DNA of 64,000 nt from Zygnema cylindricum (Eukaryota; Streptophyta; Zygnematophyceae; Zygnematales; Zygnemataceae), in NCBI GenBank assembly GCA_037447655.1, contig JBBHKE010002370.1:261753-325752 (forward strand), in the 5' to 3' direction. Made by a program: the position numbers and the translations under genes. Below are positions 1 to 12,500 of the stretch, in pieces; the first letter of the stretch is position 1, and each line of letters starts with the position of its first letter. The notes beneath the pieces are model-generated. The model was not told the origin of the DNA. It saw only the letters and a list, made by a program, of their open reading frames with translations, and made no database searches.

Positions 1-78
1 CAAAAACAAAAATAAAATAAAAAGAATAGATTAAACAAAAGGACCCCCACAATACATTTCTCGGCTCCTGGGACGCTG

Positions 79-3000
79 TCAACCCATCCAGACACTCATA
101 AGCTCCTCTGCGAGTTGTCCCGCCATAGGACCTGTCCAATTGGTATTGGTGGCCTGTGAATGCGCCTGTAGCGTTGTCACGGTGTGCACTTTCATTTCCC
201 ATGAAAGTTCCAAATCTCCGGCTTCCTCGTCCACAGCCAGCTCCACCAGCTGCCACACAACACCCAGCCAAACCATTTTATCAACAATTAAGACGTAACA
301 AGATTATCAACAATTAATTTGTAACATTTTATCAAGTAGGTCATAAGAGGTACTTTGCTCAAAAGGCGCTTAACAACAGATAACATTTACAGACAACAAG
401 GGAAACAAGAGGGCATGTCCAGACAGACACCTAAGCGACAGTATGGATCACCACATTATAACAACGTCAGCGTTAAAAGCTGTGCCAAAACCCATGACAA
501 CGGTGTCGCCTCTTTTCTAAAACATTCTCCACAATCACACGTCATCCGAGGAGCCATCAGTCTCTAGCATACAATCCTGAGTAGATCCATTTGCACAATC
601 CCATCCAACTCGGTCATCATCAATGTTTGCATATTGAATCAATTGCTCTAAAGCACAAACAACGAGTTCCCATACTCGTAACCTTGTAATTTATACAAGC
701 ATATGCAGCTTAACGAGTCAATTGTACTCCCATTCACATATTTCAGTGAATTCAACTATGTATTAAACACACCACACCGTGTATCGCTAAAAGCGTTAAT
801 GTTTTTTTTGCCTTGAAACTCATTTTTCTCCTGCACACTTGCTGGATAGTCAATCTGACGGCTGCGGTGGAAATCCCAAATTATTACCTTTGATTGGCGG
901 CCTCCAAATGGAAGTCAGACAAGTGTGCACAAAGAAAAGTTGATTTGAATGGCGGAGAAAACATTAGCGCTAATACCGACACACAGTGTGCTGTTGTGCT
1001 ACACAAATGAACCGCATCCCTCGGCTCTACTCTTTCATCCGTAAAATTGTACCCAAGTTCAGTTGAATATTCTAACTTTTGTGCTATAAAGTTTGGGACA
1101 CTGCACATCGCTAATAGACTTGACCACTCTAATTTATGTGAGTGACTGCTGACATACACCAATGTAATAGTTAGTGGTTTGTACCAAGTTACGCGTCATA
1201 TATTATACTGTAAATATTTCAAATAAGTCTACAATTTACCGGCCTTCATGATACAGTACGCTACATAAAACATTTCCCAGAATTTAATATTCGCGCTGAA
1301 ATTATGTAATATTTTTTTGGGGACTTTATCTGTTGCTAAACAGTAAAACAATAATATTGGCATAGAAAATGTATGCACAAATAGTTTTGTACACCTATGT
1401 ATGAACTATATTATGCTCCTGTATTTTCGGCCATCTGAACTCAGGGTGATGATATTTTTAGTGTATTGGACTTGTGGTTATTCTAATTATTGTACTCTTT
1501 CTTGAGCAATTTACTAGCGGCATTATGGTAGCAGAAATGAGTTGACAGGTTTGACCAGAGGTTAAAACATTTTAGGATTATTGGTGACAAGAACATTTAA
1601 AACCCAGCTCTGTATAAGTGGACCTCTAACCCGATCCATTAACAAACTAGAACGCTACCCGAAACACAAGTGTGGAAACTCCAAGAAGTGAATCGTGACC
1701 TTTAGCATGAATGTCAAACCAATTAAGACATGTCAGACAAGGTTATAGAACAGCCCCAACAATAATGTACAGCTATACATATAGCCAAACAAAAAGCTAA
1801 ACCTAGCCCGATAAATCTTAAGCATGCTACTACATTAAACAGTATTGTTCAGTATTGATGCATTTGACAGCTAACTCATTGATAATCCATCACTTTTTGG
1901 CATATGTTAGTCAATAGACCTGGTGTAAGTAGTTTGTACACAACAGTGGCTTCTACAAATTACTTTAACCCTCAACAAAACACAGCAGAGCAGGCTAGAA
2001 AGACAACAGAAAAAGAACAAACCGCCAAAAATGGAAAAGGTGGGCACCTGGCGCATCCATGGCAAAACGTAGTCCATGTGTTCATTCCTCTCTAACAGTG
2101 TAAGCAGAGAACGTAATACTTCCACTGCTGTCTGTTGCTGAAGCTCACTAAGACGTGGCCCAGTTCTCCCCATAAGTCGAACCAAAATGCTCATATCCCT
2201 CGTCCGCACTCCCTTTTTATACGCTTCATCCACATTTCCAAGCCTCAACAGCTCAGCCGCATTGCTCCAAGACCATGTGGCAAGGTCCACCTTTTCCTCT
2301 GTCTTACTGCTTGAACCTGCAGTGTCTTCCTCAGCCGGAGGTTCGCCTTCTGAATCGGCTTCTGGCCCTTCACCTGTCCTTTCTTCTTCCACCCAATTAA
2401 AATCTTCTTGTAGGCGACTGTCTGAACTGCTACGAAGACTCTCAGCGACATCATCTGCCGACGACCCTTCAGGTCCTCGCCTGGATGCCTGGATGTCTTT
2501 CAACATCTTTTTATCCAGCTTACCAGAACTGTTCACATCAGCTGTTGCGCGGTGCTTAACATTGTCACTAGCTCCTTGCAGCCTGTCAGACATACTACTT
2601 TGAGCAGAAGCCACTCCTACTTGTGTGGTGGAGATAACATCATTTGATAAGTTCTTGAGTGGCAAACGTCTATCATCTGGCAGTGCATTGGTCGAAGAAT
2701 TTCGTCTGGAGGACAATTCTCCAGGAGGGATAGGTGCAGATAACGCACGTAGGCTCGGACTCTGCATGAGAACATTGCCTGATTGTACCTCTATTGCAGC
2801 TTGATCATCGTGGAGCTGAGAATTGCTAGGTCCAGCAGACTGAAAATCAGACCGAGAGCCACCCAGGCTGGAAGCATTGGGGCCAACAGCATGACTGCTA
2901 CGCCACTTTGCGAGCTCAGTTGTCATTCCTTCCACAGTGCGCTCCAAGCTATGCATACGATTTTCAATGTTTTTCAATGTGTCTTGAGTGTTGCCAACAA

Positions 3001-5357
3001 ACGACTGTTTCACATAAATGACACAAACAAATGACCATTGAGCAAGGAGCTGTGAGCTCATCCCCAGCGCAATGACTAGCAAAATTCCTCACACCACCTG
3101 AGATCAACTAGCCATTTCAAAACAGTGTAAACATTTGAAGAAAAGGCATCAGCTAAAAGTGTCTTTAGGAGTGAACACAATAGCAACTGATAAACTTCAA
3201 TAAACTACAAGCTTTGGCGACAGAATATCAGATACCTGCATTATGTCCACAAGCCTTCCCTGTTGCCGTTCCATCTGCATTAGCTGCTCAGTGAACCCGG
3301 CAATGTCTGGCTGGCCATTTGCAGGCTCGTTCTCCTCTCCCTCGCTGCCTTCACTTAGCGCATCATATCGTGAATCTCTCAGCGACCTGGTATCCTGCCA
3401 AACACCTCTATGTCTTTCACTTGCAGAACGGACCCCTGCAGCAAGTTGTCGTAAATTTTCAATAGATTTCAAGACAGCAACCTCATCAAAAGACCACTCG
3501 GGCCTGCCACCTTCCAAGTTTTCTTCCGAGCCTGTAGCAGGTAGGAGCTCCGATCCATCTTCTGCTCCTGAACCAGATATTCCTCCAAGTGACTCCTGGG
3601 ACTCATTCACTGCCACGGATGGGGGCTCAGATTCAGTCCTACTAGCTGACGCTCCTGACTTCAATGAGCCCCCATTGATGCTCAGTGTTCGACCACTTCG
3701 AAGATCTGCAACTTCGGACCCAGATGACAATCTTAAATCATAACTCTGATCTTCACACTGTTCGACCATGTCTACTGGCCTTCCTGAAATAAGCTTCTCT
3801 ACCTCCAATAGCTCATTCAGCCCACCAGTGTTGCTTACTGGATCTTCAACCACTGTAACATGGTGATCAAAACCGTAAAGTGGAGTTCTTTGCTGTTCTC
3901 TTAGAGAAATTTGATCGTGTCCATTGCCAGATAAAGGCACGCGATCTTGAACTGTTCTCGAATCGTCCTCATTATTTCTTTTATTCTCAGAAGTTGTTCG
4001 CCCCTCAAATGCTGGCCAATGAGCTCTACCAGTCTCAAATTCTTCCTCCTGATTTTGGTGACCAACAATTTGTTTAAACTCAGGACCTGCCAGCTCTCCG
4101 TCACCAACAATGCCTGTTTTTGCATAATACTCTACAGGATGTTTATTGGCTCCACCTCCATTCTGCAAAAAAAAAAAGCACAGTAATGACTTTATTTCCA
4201 TTGTTTTTGTTTCTGTCAGGTGCCTTACACCAAATTTCTCTATGTCTAACTCTGTCCAGGGCTACTTTTACCAACAATCCCAACAAAAGTAACAGTCCCG
4301 CTTACCTGCTTAGTCTGTTCTGGTCTCCCTTCAACTATAGAGAAGGTGCTGCTGGTACTGCCATTGGAAGTGCTCCCAGTAACCATCATCTCCTCAGTAA
4401 TGCCTTCAACCTGCCCAATCCTTGCTGTTCCAAAATCTTCCAAATCCACACACCTACTTGCCATAGAGACTGCTTCAAGTTTTGTCCCACTCTTTTGTGA
4501 GCCGAACGGCTCTCCATTCTCAAAGGGGACCTTTCTCATCCTTAAAACTTCTGCATCCAAGCATGCTGCTGTCTCCTCACTCTCTTCCATGTCTGCATCC
4601 TTCAGAACCACAAGAGTAGCTTCCTTTTCACCTGCGACTGCAATTTCCACCTGCCAACTGGTACCAGTATCTGTTCCAACTTGAGTCTGTTTCAAACGTC
4701 GTCTGTTCTCCTTCACCAGCCGGGCAAGTGACTGCCGTTTGAGTGGTAAGGCTTCGGGAGTCTTTGGGTCTTTGCGCTCCAATAACTTGGCTTTGCTCTG
4801 TGAAGTAGATGGGATTTCCACTTCCATTTCCCTGCTCCTGAGAGCCACAAAAGATTGCCTCTCCGATGTCCTCAGCGGAGAGAGGGACGATTGAGGAAAA
4901 GGCTGCCTGGGGGGGGGTGAAATGGTCACATCTACAGATGGCGTGTTGCTGTTGCTCCTTGTCCTGGATAGCACTGGAACAGACATACTCCTTGATGACT
5001 TTTCAGATGGACTCGCAAATCCTTTAGTAAGGTTCCGCGGAGATCCAGCTGACGGGGATGGAGCAGGTGAGCGATCTGACACACAAAACAGGTCGTAATT
5101 ACGATCCTCAGAAGTTGACTGAATGATCTACAAAATGGATGGTAATAGTCGATCTACAACAGCCATGACACGAAAGTATCCCAGACTGAATGATACCTGT
5201 TAAATAAAAAAGTTAGCAAGAGCAAATGGTAGTTGTAGGCGAACATCGGCGTAGATGCTAAGGAGGTGAAAGGAGATAAACCTGCAGCTATGGCGGCTCT
5301 ACTTGGGGACTGAATCGGCCTTCTTGCGACTGTTGGTCCTGGCACGTCCTGCCACAT
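79..5357 (-). CDS. TOR1: TORTIFOLIA1/SPIRAL2-like microtubule-associated protein, C-terminal part
   Basis: Five exons are visible: 5357-5282, 5075-4306, 4162-3236, 3004-2048 and 249-79 (stop). They join in phase into 966 codons with GT-AG borders. Seen: a Ser/Pro-rich stretch (residues 1-80), a basic segment (SLARLVKENRRRLKQ), a long acidic low-complexity region, a coiled coil across the third junction (LMQMERQQGRLVDIMQ, then NIENRMHSLERTVEGM), and a conserved C-terminus from about residue 835 (TWSWSNAAELLRLGNVDEAY, MGRTGPRLSEL, LPWMRQ). The last exon ends GPMAGQLAEELMSVWMG. Known: TOR1/SPR2 proteins bind cortical microtubules and affect directional cell growth; they carry N-terminal HEAT repeats plus this C-terminal domain. 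Odd: no HEAT-repeat exon is seen before the topoisomerase gene, and half of a foldback repeat lies directly upstream of the first exon. The ATG at 5357 follows a possible acceptor (TTCAG), so it may be an internal codon. The last intron is 1.8 kb and holds a MITE. Family assignment is firm; the 5' end and completeness are not. Confidence 0.82.
775..989. mobile_element. MITE, shared-TIR family, core A (TOR1-like last intron)
   Basis: It starts ACACCGTGTATCGCTAAAAG and ends CTAATACCGACACACAGTGT, imperfect inverted copies of the window's common terminal repeat. The interior (TCAATCTGACGGCTG, GTGTGCACAAAGAAAAG) matches the core-A elements near 37440, 42139 and 56573. It has no coding capacity and lies wholly within the intron at 250-2047. 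The rest of that intron shows nothing recognisable. Confidence 0.65.
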
Positions 5358-5367
5358 CTGAACAACT

Positions 5368-5710
5368 TTTCAAAAATTGTACACTTTAAGTACAGATTAG
5401 TACAAGTTACGTACCTTTGAGTTTATGCTTGACGGTCAATCCGTCGAACAGCTTTGACTTGCGAAATATTGTAACGACCGGTTAAAAAAAGTGCCGCGCT
5501 TGCGAACGACGACCGTCATAAAAAAAACAACAGTTCACACGGCCCGCCAAGGTTTACTGTAACAAAACTGCGGCAACCACATGTAAAATAAATTGCTGCG
5601 CGCAGGTACTTTCGCACTTCAATTGAAACGAAATAAACTTCGTACAAGATACGAAAATGTACCCACGTAGAAATATCGATGAAACTAAATGATAAAAACG
5701 CGCGAATATA
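5368..5710. repeat. Single arm of a foldback element
   Basis: This stretch runs nearly collinear with the left arm of the complete foldback element at 42427-43558. Shared blocks include CAAAAATTGTACA, TACGTACCTTT, GACGGTCAA.CCGTCGAAC, AATATTGTAACG, CGCGCTTGCGAACG, TTTACTGTAACAAAACTGCGG and GCTGCGCGCAGGTA. No second inverted arm follows, so this is a half copy or a relic. Its end lies about 10 bp upstream of the first visible exon of the TOR1-like gene. Confidence 0.75.
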
Positions 5711-6207
5711 ATCCTGTTTATACGTATTTTATTTTGCCTTTCCGTGCGCAATTTACTCTTTTCGTGCGCATTTACCATGCGCGGCAAAGTCGCTGAACGG
5801 ATATCTCAAATCTAAGGCGCAGGCTCAAGCCGTACATATCCGTGTGCGATTAGTACGGATTGATACGGCAGAAACGCCACACAAAAGTTCCCAATTAATA
5901 GTATGGACCCGTTTGTCCCCATTCCTAACCTAGTGCACCGACAACCATAGAGGTACCAAGCGTTTTAAACGCACGCATGAAACGTCGAAAAAATAATGAT
6001 ATATGCGCACGTAACAAATGTAATTTTTTTGTAATGCGTTGACCGACTTTGACTTCATAATAAAATAAAAAATAAAAAAACATCTAATCCAAAGTGCTAC
6101 TACAACTTAAAGTATGTGCTCATGTATAAAAGTACCGGGCTTTTATTATATCTTCCTTCAAAGATTTTCTCGCGGCTTGCGTTGGCTACGCATCGCATAT
6201 TCTAAAT

Positions 6208-6624
6208 AGTGTAATGTACGAAATGTGTCATCCGTACTAATACTACTGATTGTTTCGTACAGACGTACAAAATAAGTGTCAGGTAATGGCGTCGACAGGG
6301 AAAATTGAGTGCGTCGCACGGAAATGGGTACTCAGATATTGGTACTGTTTTAAACTTTTAATAGCGTTAGTTAATAATTTCGAATAAAAGTGTAGCGTAC
6401 GAAATGTGTCAGTCCGTACTAAATCTGGTAATGATCTTGCACTGACATACAAAATAAGTGTCAGATGAAGGCGTCGACAGTGGAAATTGAGTGCGTCGTA
6501 CAGAAAATCGTACGCAGTTGTTCTTACATGTTCAGGCGTCGAATATGTGAACACAGACTTTCGCGACTACCCTAAAAACACGGGAATTTGTATCGATTAT
6601 TTAACTTTAATAGCGACTCACGGT
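6208..6624. mobile_element. Core-C MITE segment with internal direct repeat
   Basis: The right end is TAATAGCGACTCACGGTGTA, the common terminal repeat. Inside, a roughly 120 bp unit (TACGAAATGTGTCA, then TACAAAATAAGTGTCAG, then GGCGTCGACAG) occurs at 6208-6325 and again at 6388-6508. The same interior recurs near 7283, 8541 and 26347, with the downstream block GTTC.CACAAGTTCAAACGTCGAC. The left terminus was not found. Confidence 0.5.
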
Positions 6625-7030
6625 GTACTTTCAACCTTTTTTTGAGATTTTCGTACATTTTTTTCGTACATTTTTCCGTACACAAAAAGTATACGAATTT
6701 AACGAAAATTTCAAAATCTTAAAAAATTAACGCATTTTCGTAAAAAAGTGAAAAGCCGTACGTTTTGTACCTCTATGCCATGGATACAACACAGTAACCT
6801 CAACTAATGCGTACGGGTGCCGTGCGATGACTCAACAACAGCACCGGGCACCATGGAGTTGGCCCACAGCCTGTTACACAGCACACCGTAACTACACCCT
6901 GAATCGCTATTAATGTTGTTAACGCTAATTCAGCGTCCCGAAAGTTTGATCGCTGAACTTAAAATACACTTGATAATTTTATTTTTTTCCTTACGTTAAC
7001 ATAAGTACGGTTTAATTAGTGTCAATCACA

Positions 7031-7268
7031 CTACAGTACAGTACACCGCCAATCGCTATTAGCGTTGTGTACGCTAATCCCGTCCCGCTTTTTTTTTGTT
7101 TTATTCTCAAATAGAATTATCCACACTATTTAAAAAAGCCCTAATTCCTAGAGTAATCGATTTCTTCGAAAATTTACAAATTCCCAATTAGCGTAAACCA
7201 CGCTAATTATTCGTATACTCTAAAGAAACTTCTACGCTAATAGCGATTGGCGGTGTACTGTACTGTAG
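7031..7268. mobile_element. MITE with 35-bp perfect terminal inverted repeats
   Basis: The ends are perfect inverted copies over 35 bp, beginning CTACAGTACAGTACACCGCC and continuing AATCGCTATTAGCGT. The 238 bp element is AT-rich inside (CTCAAATAGAATTATCCA) with no open frame. A divergent copy in inverted orientation lies at 45528-45748. Confidence 0.8.
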
Positions 7269-8425
7269 TTTGAAGTTATTAAATAGTGCAGTGTACAAAA
7301 TCTGCCTGTCCGGACACACTGCTCTATAACGTACAGAAAACGTGTCAGATACCGGCGTCGGGACGGGAATGTGCGTGGCGTTGACACGGGAAAGCGCACT
7401 CGATTTGAATTCCTAGTTATAAAGACGGGGCGAAATTACACGAACCTGTTCTCACAAGTTCAAACGTCGACTATGAGAATGCGGGCTATACCGGCTACAC
7501 TTTGGGAATGCGTATCCAAATTAGTGTTAGATTACTGGTAAATGGGACCTCTTGGGCATAAATGTTAGTTGCAAACATGCGATGAGGCAACCCCAAGCAT
7601 AGTCGTATGATTGTGTGAATAACACGTGATGGTGTTGATTATCGAGCTTAGTGAAAGTTATTGTACCTATGATTTTGCTAGCTTAAAGGCTCGGTAACTA
7701 TATTTAAGGCTTTAAATAAATAACTTCATGAATGGATCAATGCTTTGAAACAAAAAAAAACAAACATCCCCATAGCATATCATTAAGTTTAAAAACTATC
7801 CTTGAATACCACAAAATGTTCAGTATGAATGTCCCTTACTACCCCAACCATGGTCATCAAAATTATACGAAGACTCCTCCAAAAAATGTCATTTCAAATA
7901 ACCAACCCTGTACCAATCCAAAGTTTGCTCTTCCACAACTACCTGCAGAGAGAAAATATAATGCATGCCATGAATCTACACCTAAGAGTTATCAGTCCGA
8001 ATTATGGAACAAAAAAAACTGCTACACAAAGTACACCTGTTCACAAACTGTTCGTTTTGTTTATACAATATTCTTTCTTACGTGGTTATGAACGGGAAAC
8101 CTCTATCTTCGTGTAGCTTTCCATAGTCAATTATTTCTATATGGTTTATGTTGATGGCATTATTGTGATACACATGCCTGTCTTATGCTGTTTGACATTT
8201 TCTACTTGCAAATCAGCCGATAAAATATTAGCTCAGTTTCACTCTCGTCTTACAATCCTTAACAACCCGAAATACATTTTTGCGACACCCAGTAAACTGC
8301 GAAATGCCATCGGCCATAAATCATTCTGCTTACTCTCCACTCTTCAGTTACCCCTCGTATCGAGAGCTCTGCAATTTTTCCCGCCATTGTCCTGATTTGT
8401 CTTTCAAGTTGACTATACATATCAC

Positions 8426-8914
8426 AACACCGTGAATCGCTGCACACTACATCGATGCCCCTACGACACTACTGTTTTTCTCTTTACATAAACATAGCCA
8501 CGGTTTAGTAAATGCCAATTGTTCTAATTCAAGAGGTATTTAAACAGTGTGGTGTACAAATTCTGTCAATCTTTATTACAACTGCTCATTATTTTGTACA
8601 AACGTACCAAGAGTGTTAGGTAACGACGTCGACACGGGAAATTGATTGGCATCGACCCAAGAAAGCGCACTCAAATTTGTCTCCTAATAAAGGAAAAGGA
8701 AAAGCGCATAGACCTGTTCTCACAAGTTCAAACATCGACCATGTAGACACGGACTATAGCGGCTACACTAAGGGAATGTGTAAAAATAGTGTTAGATGTG
8801 TAAATTAATGTTGATGTTTTGATGTTGTTACGCCCTTCAACACAAAATAGTGTTAGGAACACAGTGTTTCTTTTCACTAACAATTTCTTCACACTAACAG
8901 CTATTCACGGTGTA
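8426..8914. mobile_element. Core-C MITE
   Basis: Left end ACACCGTGAATCGC, right end AGCTATTCACGGTGTA. The interior has the core-C blocks (GACGTCGACACGGGAAATTG, CCTGTTCTCACAAGTTC, CGGCTACACTAAGGGAATG) also seen at 7283-7530. The sequence just beyond the right end (CTCTCTCG) also follows the element ending at 29816, so the repeat may be larger than its terminal repeats. Confidence 0.6.
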
Positions 8915-9049
8915 CTCTCTCGGGGGCACCAAATTTCACTATCCGAATACGACTACAAATCGGTACTTCATCAAAACTCGGTACTTCATCAAAACATCTT
9001 GCAAACTGGAGTATGAACATTTGGAGCAAGAGTTACCCACTGTTTTGCT

Positions 9050-9160
9050 TCCCCTCGTATTCTGTTTTTTAGGTTCTTTCAGCAATTCATTTCCTTTGTT
9101 CCCCGTGCACCCGGATGGTTTACCTTTGCACTTTCTCAATAAAGCTAGTTACCTGTCAGG
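9050..9160 (+). repeat. LINE-like 3' end fragment
   Basis: The block CGGATGGTTTACC..., then CACTTTCTCAATAAAG, follows T-rich sequence. Close variants lie at about 39598 and 40237 (plus) and 22430-22465 (minus). The minus copy sits downstream of LINE coding relics, which suggests these are 3' ends of that retrotransposon family. It overlaps the likely 3' flank of the topoisomerase gene on the other strand. Confidence 0.4.
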
Positions 9161-9590
9161 AGGTACAGCAAAGGGCACAAATGGTCCAAAAAAGGAGGAC
9201 TAGGAGTTTTCCCAAGAATGTGATCGTATGATCTTTGACCAGAAAGATATTATTGAACTGGAATCCACCAAACAATGCACAAAGAGACACAATAACTCTC
9301 ATAGATGTGAACAGCAAAGAGAAAAAAAATATACAAAAACATGACAAATTTCTCTTGGAACCTACTGAAGTGTACATTTGAGTGACTGATTTTAACAACT
9401 GCCCTTGGGTCCAATAAGGTTCAGAAAAACTACCCGCAAAAAAAAAAAAAAACCGATCGACAATCCCAAGTTGCAATACCTCTCTCTACTGACCAAAATA
9501 CAATATTTGCTTCTAGAGCAAACAAACCGCCTCAACCTGGAGACATCATAATGATATTTACCATTTCATTTTTGGCAACAATCCTACATG

Positions 9591-12500
9591 TCAAAATCGA
9601 AAATCTGGTTCGACGTCCATTGCCCAGACAAATTTGGCGAGCAACGACTTGTTGAAGATCTGTAAAACATAATTGCCCATGCCCATGTGTAAGCCTATAA
9701 TATCTCAAAGGTGTTGGTCCTAAAGGTGTCAAGTTCACATTTGTGGTAACAGTTTAACCCATGCGATTATTACCTCAAGTTCGCATGCATATCGACTTTC
9801 TCTCCTACAACAATACAAAACAAAAGCTAAGAGCTTTACTTAGTGAAATGGCACCCTGATATCAAGCACCAAAAAAAAGAAGTACAGGAGAAAAAAAAGG
9901 TCAATGTGAATCTGACATGTATGGTACAGCAAAAATGAAAGACTGTCCTAAAAACCAGGGCGTTCCAATGACCACAGTAGACTTTCACGACCTACAGATA
10001 ACATTTGCCCTTACAAGAAATTTCTGGCTTCTGGAACAGTACTCAAGGTTGAGAAAATAACTGGAAATGTTATATGGGGATACCTCATATTAACTTCACT
10101 GTATAATATGTGTTAGTATATAGTCACCACTTTTAGTGTTTCCTATTGTTCTCGTACATCTGATGTATGCTCGAAACAACATCTCAGGTGCCTCCAAAAG
10201 AACATATAATGCCTGATCTGGCAAACTGACCACCTTAAGTAGTACGACCCATCAGGACACAGCGTCAGTCTTCTTCATCCGCCAGGTCAAAGACTCCCCA
10301 CACACCTTCTCAATAGGCACGTCGTGCCGCTTGCACCAGGCGATAGAAATTCGAGGGTCCATGTAATTAATTTTAGATGTGCCAAGGGCAACTGTTTTGA
10401 GGTCCTCTTTCACCTCCATTTCAAGTTTCATCTTCTCAATCTTAGCCTTAGTTTGAACGACCTTCTTCTCCAGTCTGCATGTCAACCACAACAAACGTCT
10501 TAAATTTTGTCGGACTCTTGCCCCGACAGCTTGACCAGCAATCCGTTGCAGCAATAAGATTAAGACAAAATGACAAAACTTTCCAGATGAGTGCATTACT
10601 ATGATGCCATGGTGAATGCTGGGATCTGACTAATAGATGTGTGAGACATAAAACTGAAAGAACATTAAGCAAACTGGAAGTCACCAAAAAAAGCACTGCT
10701 CTATCACATGCTAAACCTGAGTGAGTCTACATGCACAAGATGTAGCAACCAATTGGCATCTCATGTAGAACAAGAACTAATCTTGGTTTCATTCTAAACG
10801 TATAGTTACATACACATCAACACTCTGAGTTTTTTTTGGTGTCCCATCAGAATCTCTTTTCAAAGGTAGTTTTCCTCTTCGAGCTCTATCCAAATCTTCT
10901 TCCAGCTCAGACAACATTGTCTGCAAATTCCCCAAATCCACAAAATAAACCAAAACCAGCTCAGCAAAGAACAGATATAAAAGACATCGTAAAGATTGAC
11001 TATGAAGCCCCTCATAAATCCTGAGAAATATCCAGACAACAAAGTGCCATACAAATTGTGATGATAAATCCATCGGACTTTTTCAAATGACAACTAAACA
11101 TGCTACCAATAAGCTCCCTGATAACACCTTTACATGTTTCACGGCACCTTCAATGCTCACACCTTGGACCCCAGTTAAATGACTAAAGATTCAATGCGCT
11201 TTACGCCACAACCCTTACTAGCAAGACTCTGAGGATCGCTTCCATTAAGATTGAATACAACAGCGAAGGAGAATGTCCAAAGCCTTAAGCTGCTGATGCA
11301 GATATGTGACGTATATGCTCATGGTCCACTACAATGTTTAATCTTGAGACACTCGCACTTTCTGCTACTTCCAGGCATGTGTAGCCTCATGTCATTCCAA
11401 GAACCCCGCAACTTCCATCCCACTCCAACCTGACAAAGTATGATAATCATTGGAATAAACCACCGTCGCTTTTTAGCATACATGTGATGGACGTCACTGA
11501 CCTGGAGCTCTGCCATTTTCCCTTCCAGCTTTTCCATCTGGCCTGCGTGTGCCTTCGAAACACTCCGTTGATGATTGCATAGGATTGCCACCTAAAAAAG
11601 GTCATATGCTACAGAAGCTGTTTTAGCACATGTCATAAGATCCTTCAGCCACGGTCATGCAAGAAGAAAGAAGCTATCCACCAAGCTCTGAACTCATGAC
11701 ACGTGACGACGCATAGGTGGGCTGTTTGTTCCAGAATTCAAAGCTGAGCGGTTGGTCACAAAAACATGCCCATCAATGCATCCCTAGAAAAAAAACTCAA
11801 CTTCAGACTCAGCAAGTTTTTTGCACACAAAAGGCGAGAGAAAGAAAACAAAAGCGGGTTTCACCTACCTCCTTATTTGCTCGCTGATAATCTGCAATCT
11901 TTTCCTGTACAGTTTGTCCATCAGTATCTTGCAACTGCACACAAGAAAGCAGCAAACAAACGTCAGATGCATGAGCTTCAGTATCTTTCATTCGAGACTT
12001 GTGCGAACAAGTTTCTAGAAAGGCTAGCCCAGAACATCGACCTTTAGTTCAACAAAGAGGTAGTTAAAACAGACTGCAACAGTTCCTCTAGGTCTATAAA
12101 TTACTTCACAATTGTAACAAACATGCCCAGTCGATCATCATCATCTGCATCCACGTTACGGCAAAGTAATTGCCCCGCAATCTCCTCATTCACAGAAATT
12201 GTTCAATCACTCATGAACAAGAGTATGGTAAAAGCTTCACTACACCACCCATCATTATTACTGTTAATAACAGTAATTCGGTCGCGGTATTCCTGTATAC
12301 TAATGGTGACAGGCAGTGTAGTTCCACAAGCTGAATCTCAATTGGAGAAGAACAGATTGAGCACAACAAATTGTAACACTTGCAGAAAATAGAAGGAATT
12401 TTGACAAATGTCAGCATGGATTCAAACTGCATTTAGTAGCTGAAACATGAGATACACAATCACAAAACCTGTTTTGTATCATGATCTACGCTGAATCAAA

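Larger units (their letters stand above)
5711..9150. other. Repeat-rich spacer between the TOP1-like and TOR1-like genes
   Basis: I see no supported gene here. The DNA is rich in GTAC and CGTAC motifs and contains several related repeats: core-C MITE segments at 6208-6624, 7283-7530 and 8426-8914, and a short MITE at 7031-7268. A lone 5' terminus (CCCTGAATCGCTATTAATG) lies near 6890. The stretch 9050-9150 resembles the 3' end of a LINE-like repeat. The 7700-8420 segment between MITEs has short open frames without recognisable similarity. Confidence 0.6.

Noticed and set aside
7732-8116. Two overlapping plus-strand frames of 119 and 95 residues
   Set aside because: Composition is random, AT-rich and Asn/Lys-heavy, with no motif, and the frames lie between MITEs.
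8259-8447. Minus-strand frame with SQLERQIRTMAGKIAELS as a missing TOR1 exon
   Set aside because: It has coiled-coil-like residues and a GTAAGC after it, but no family match and no HEAT features, and it sits against a MITE end. The evidence is too weak.
10252-10305. Continuation of the TOP1 frame to a stop at 10252 as the C-terminus
   Set aside because: The family C-terminus ([10 protein letters not shown]...MDV) lies at 9659-9591 and joins in phase through a GTGTGT donor at 10305; the read-through residues match nothing.
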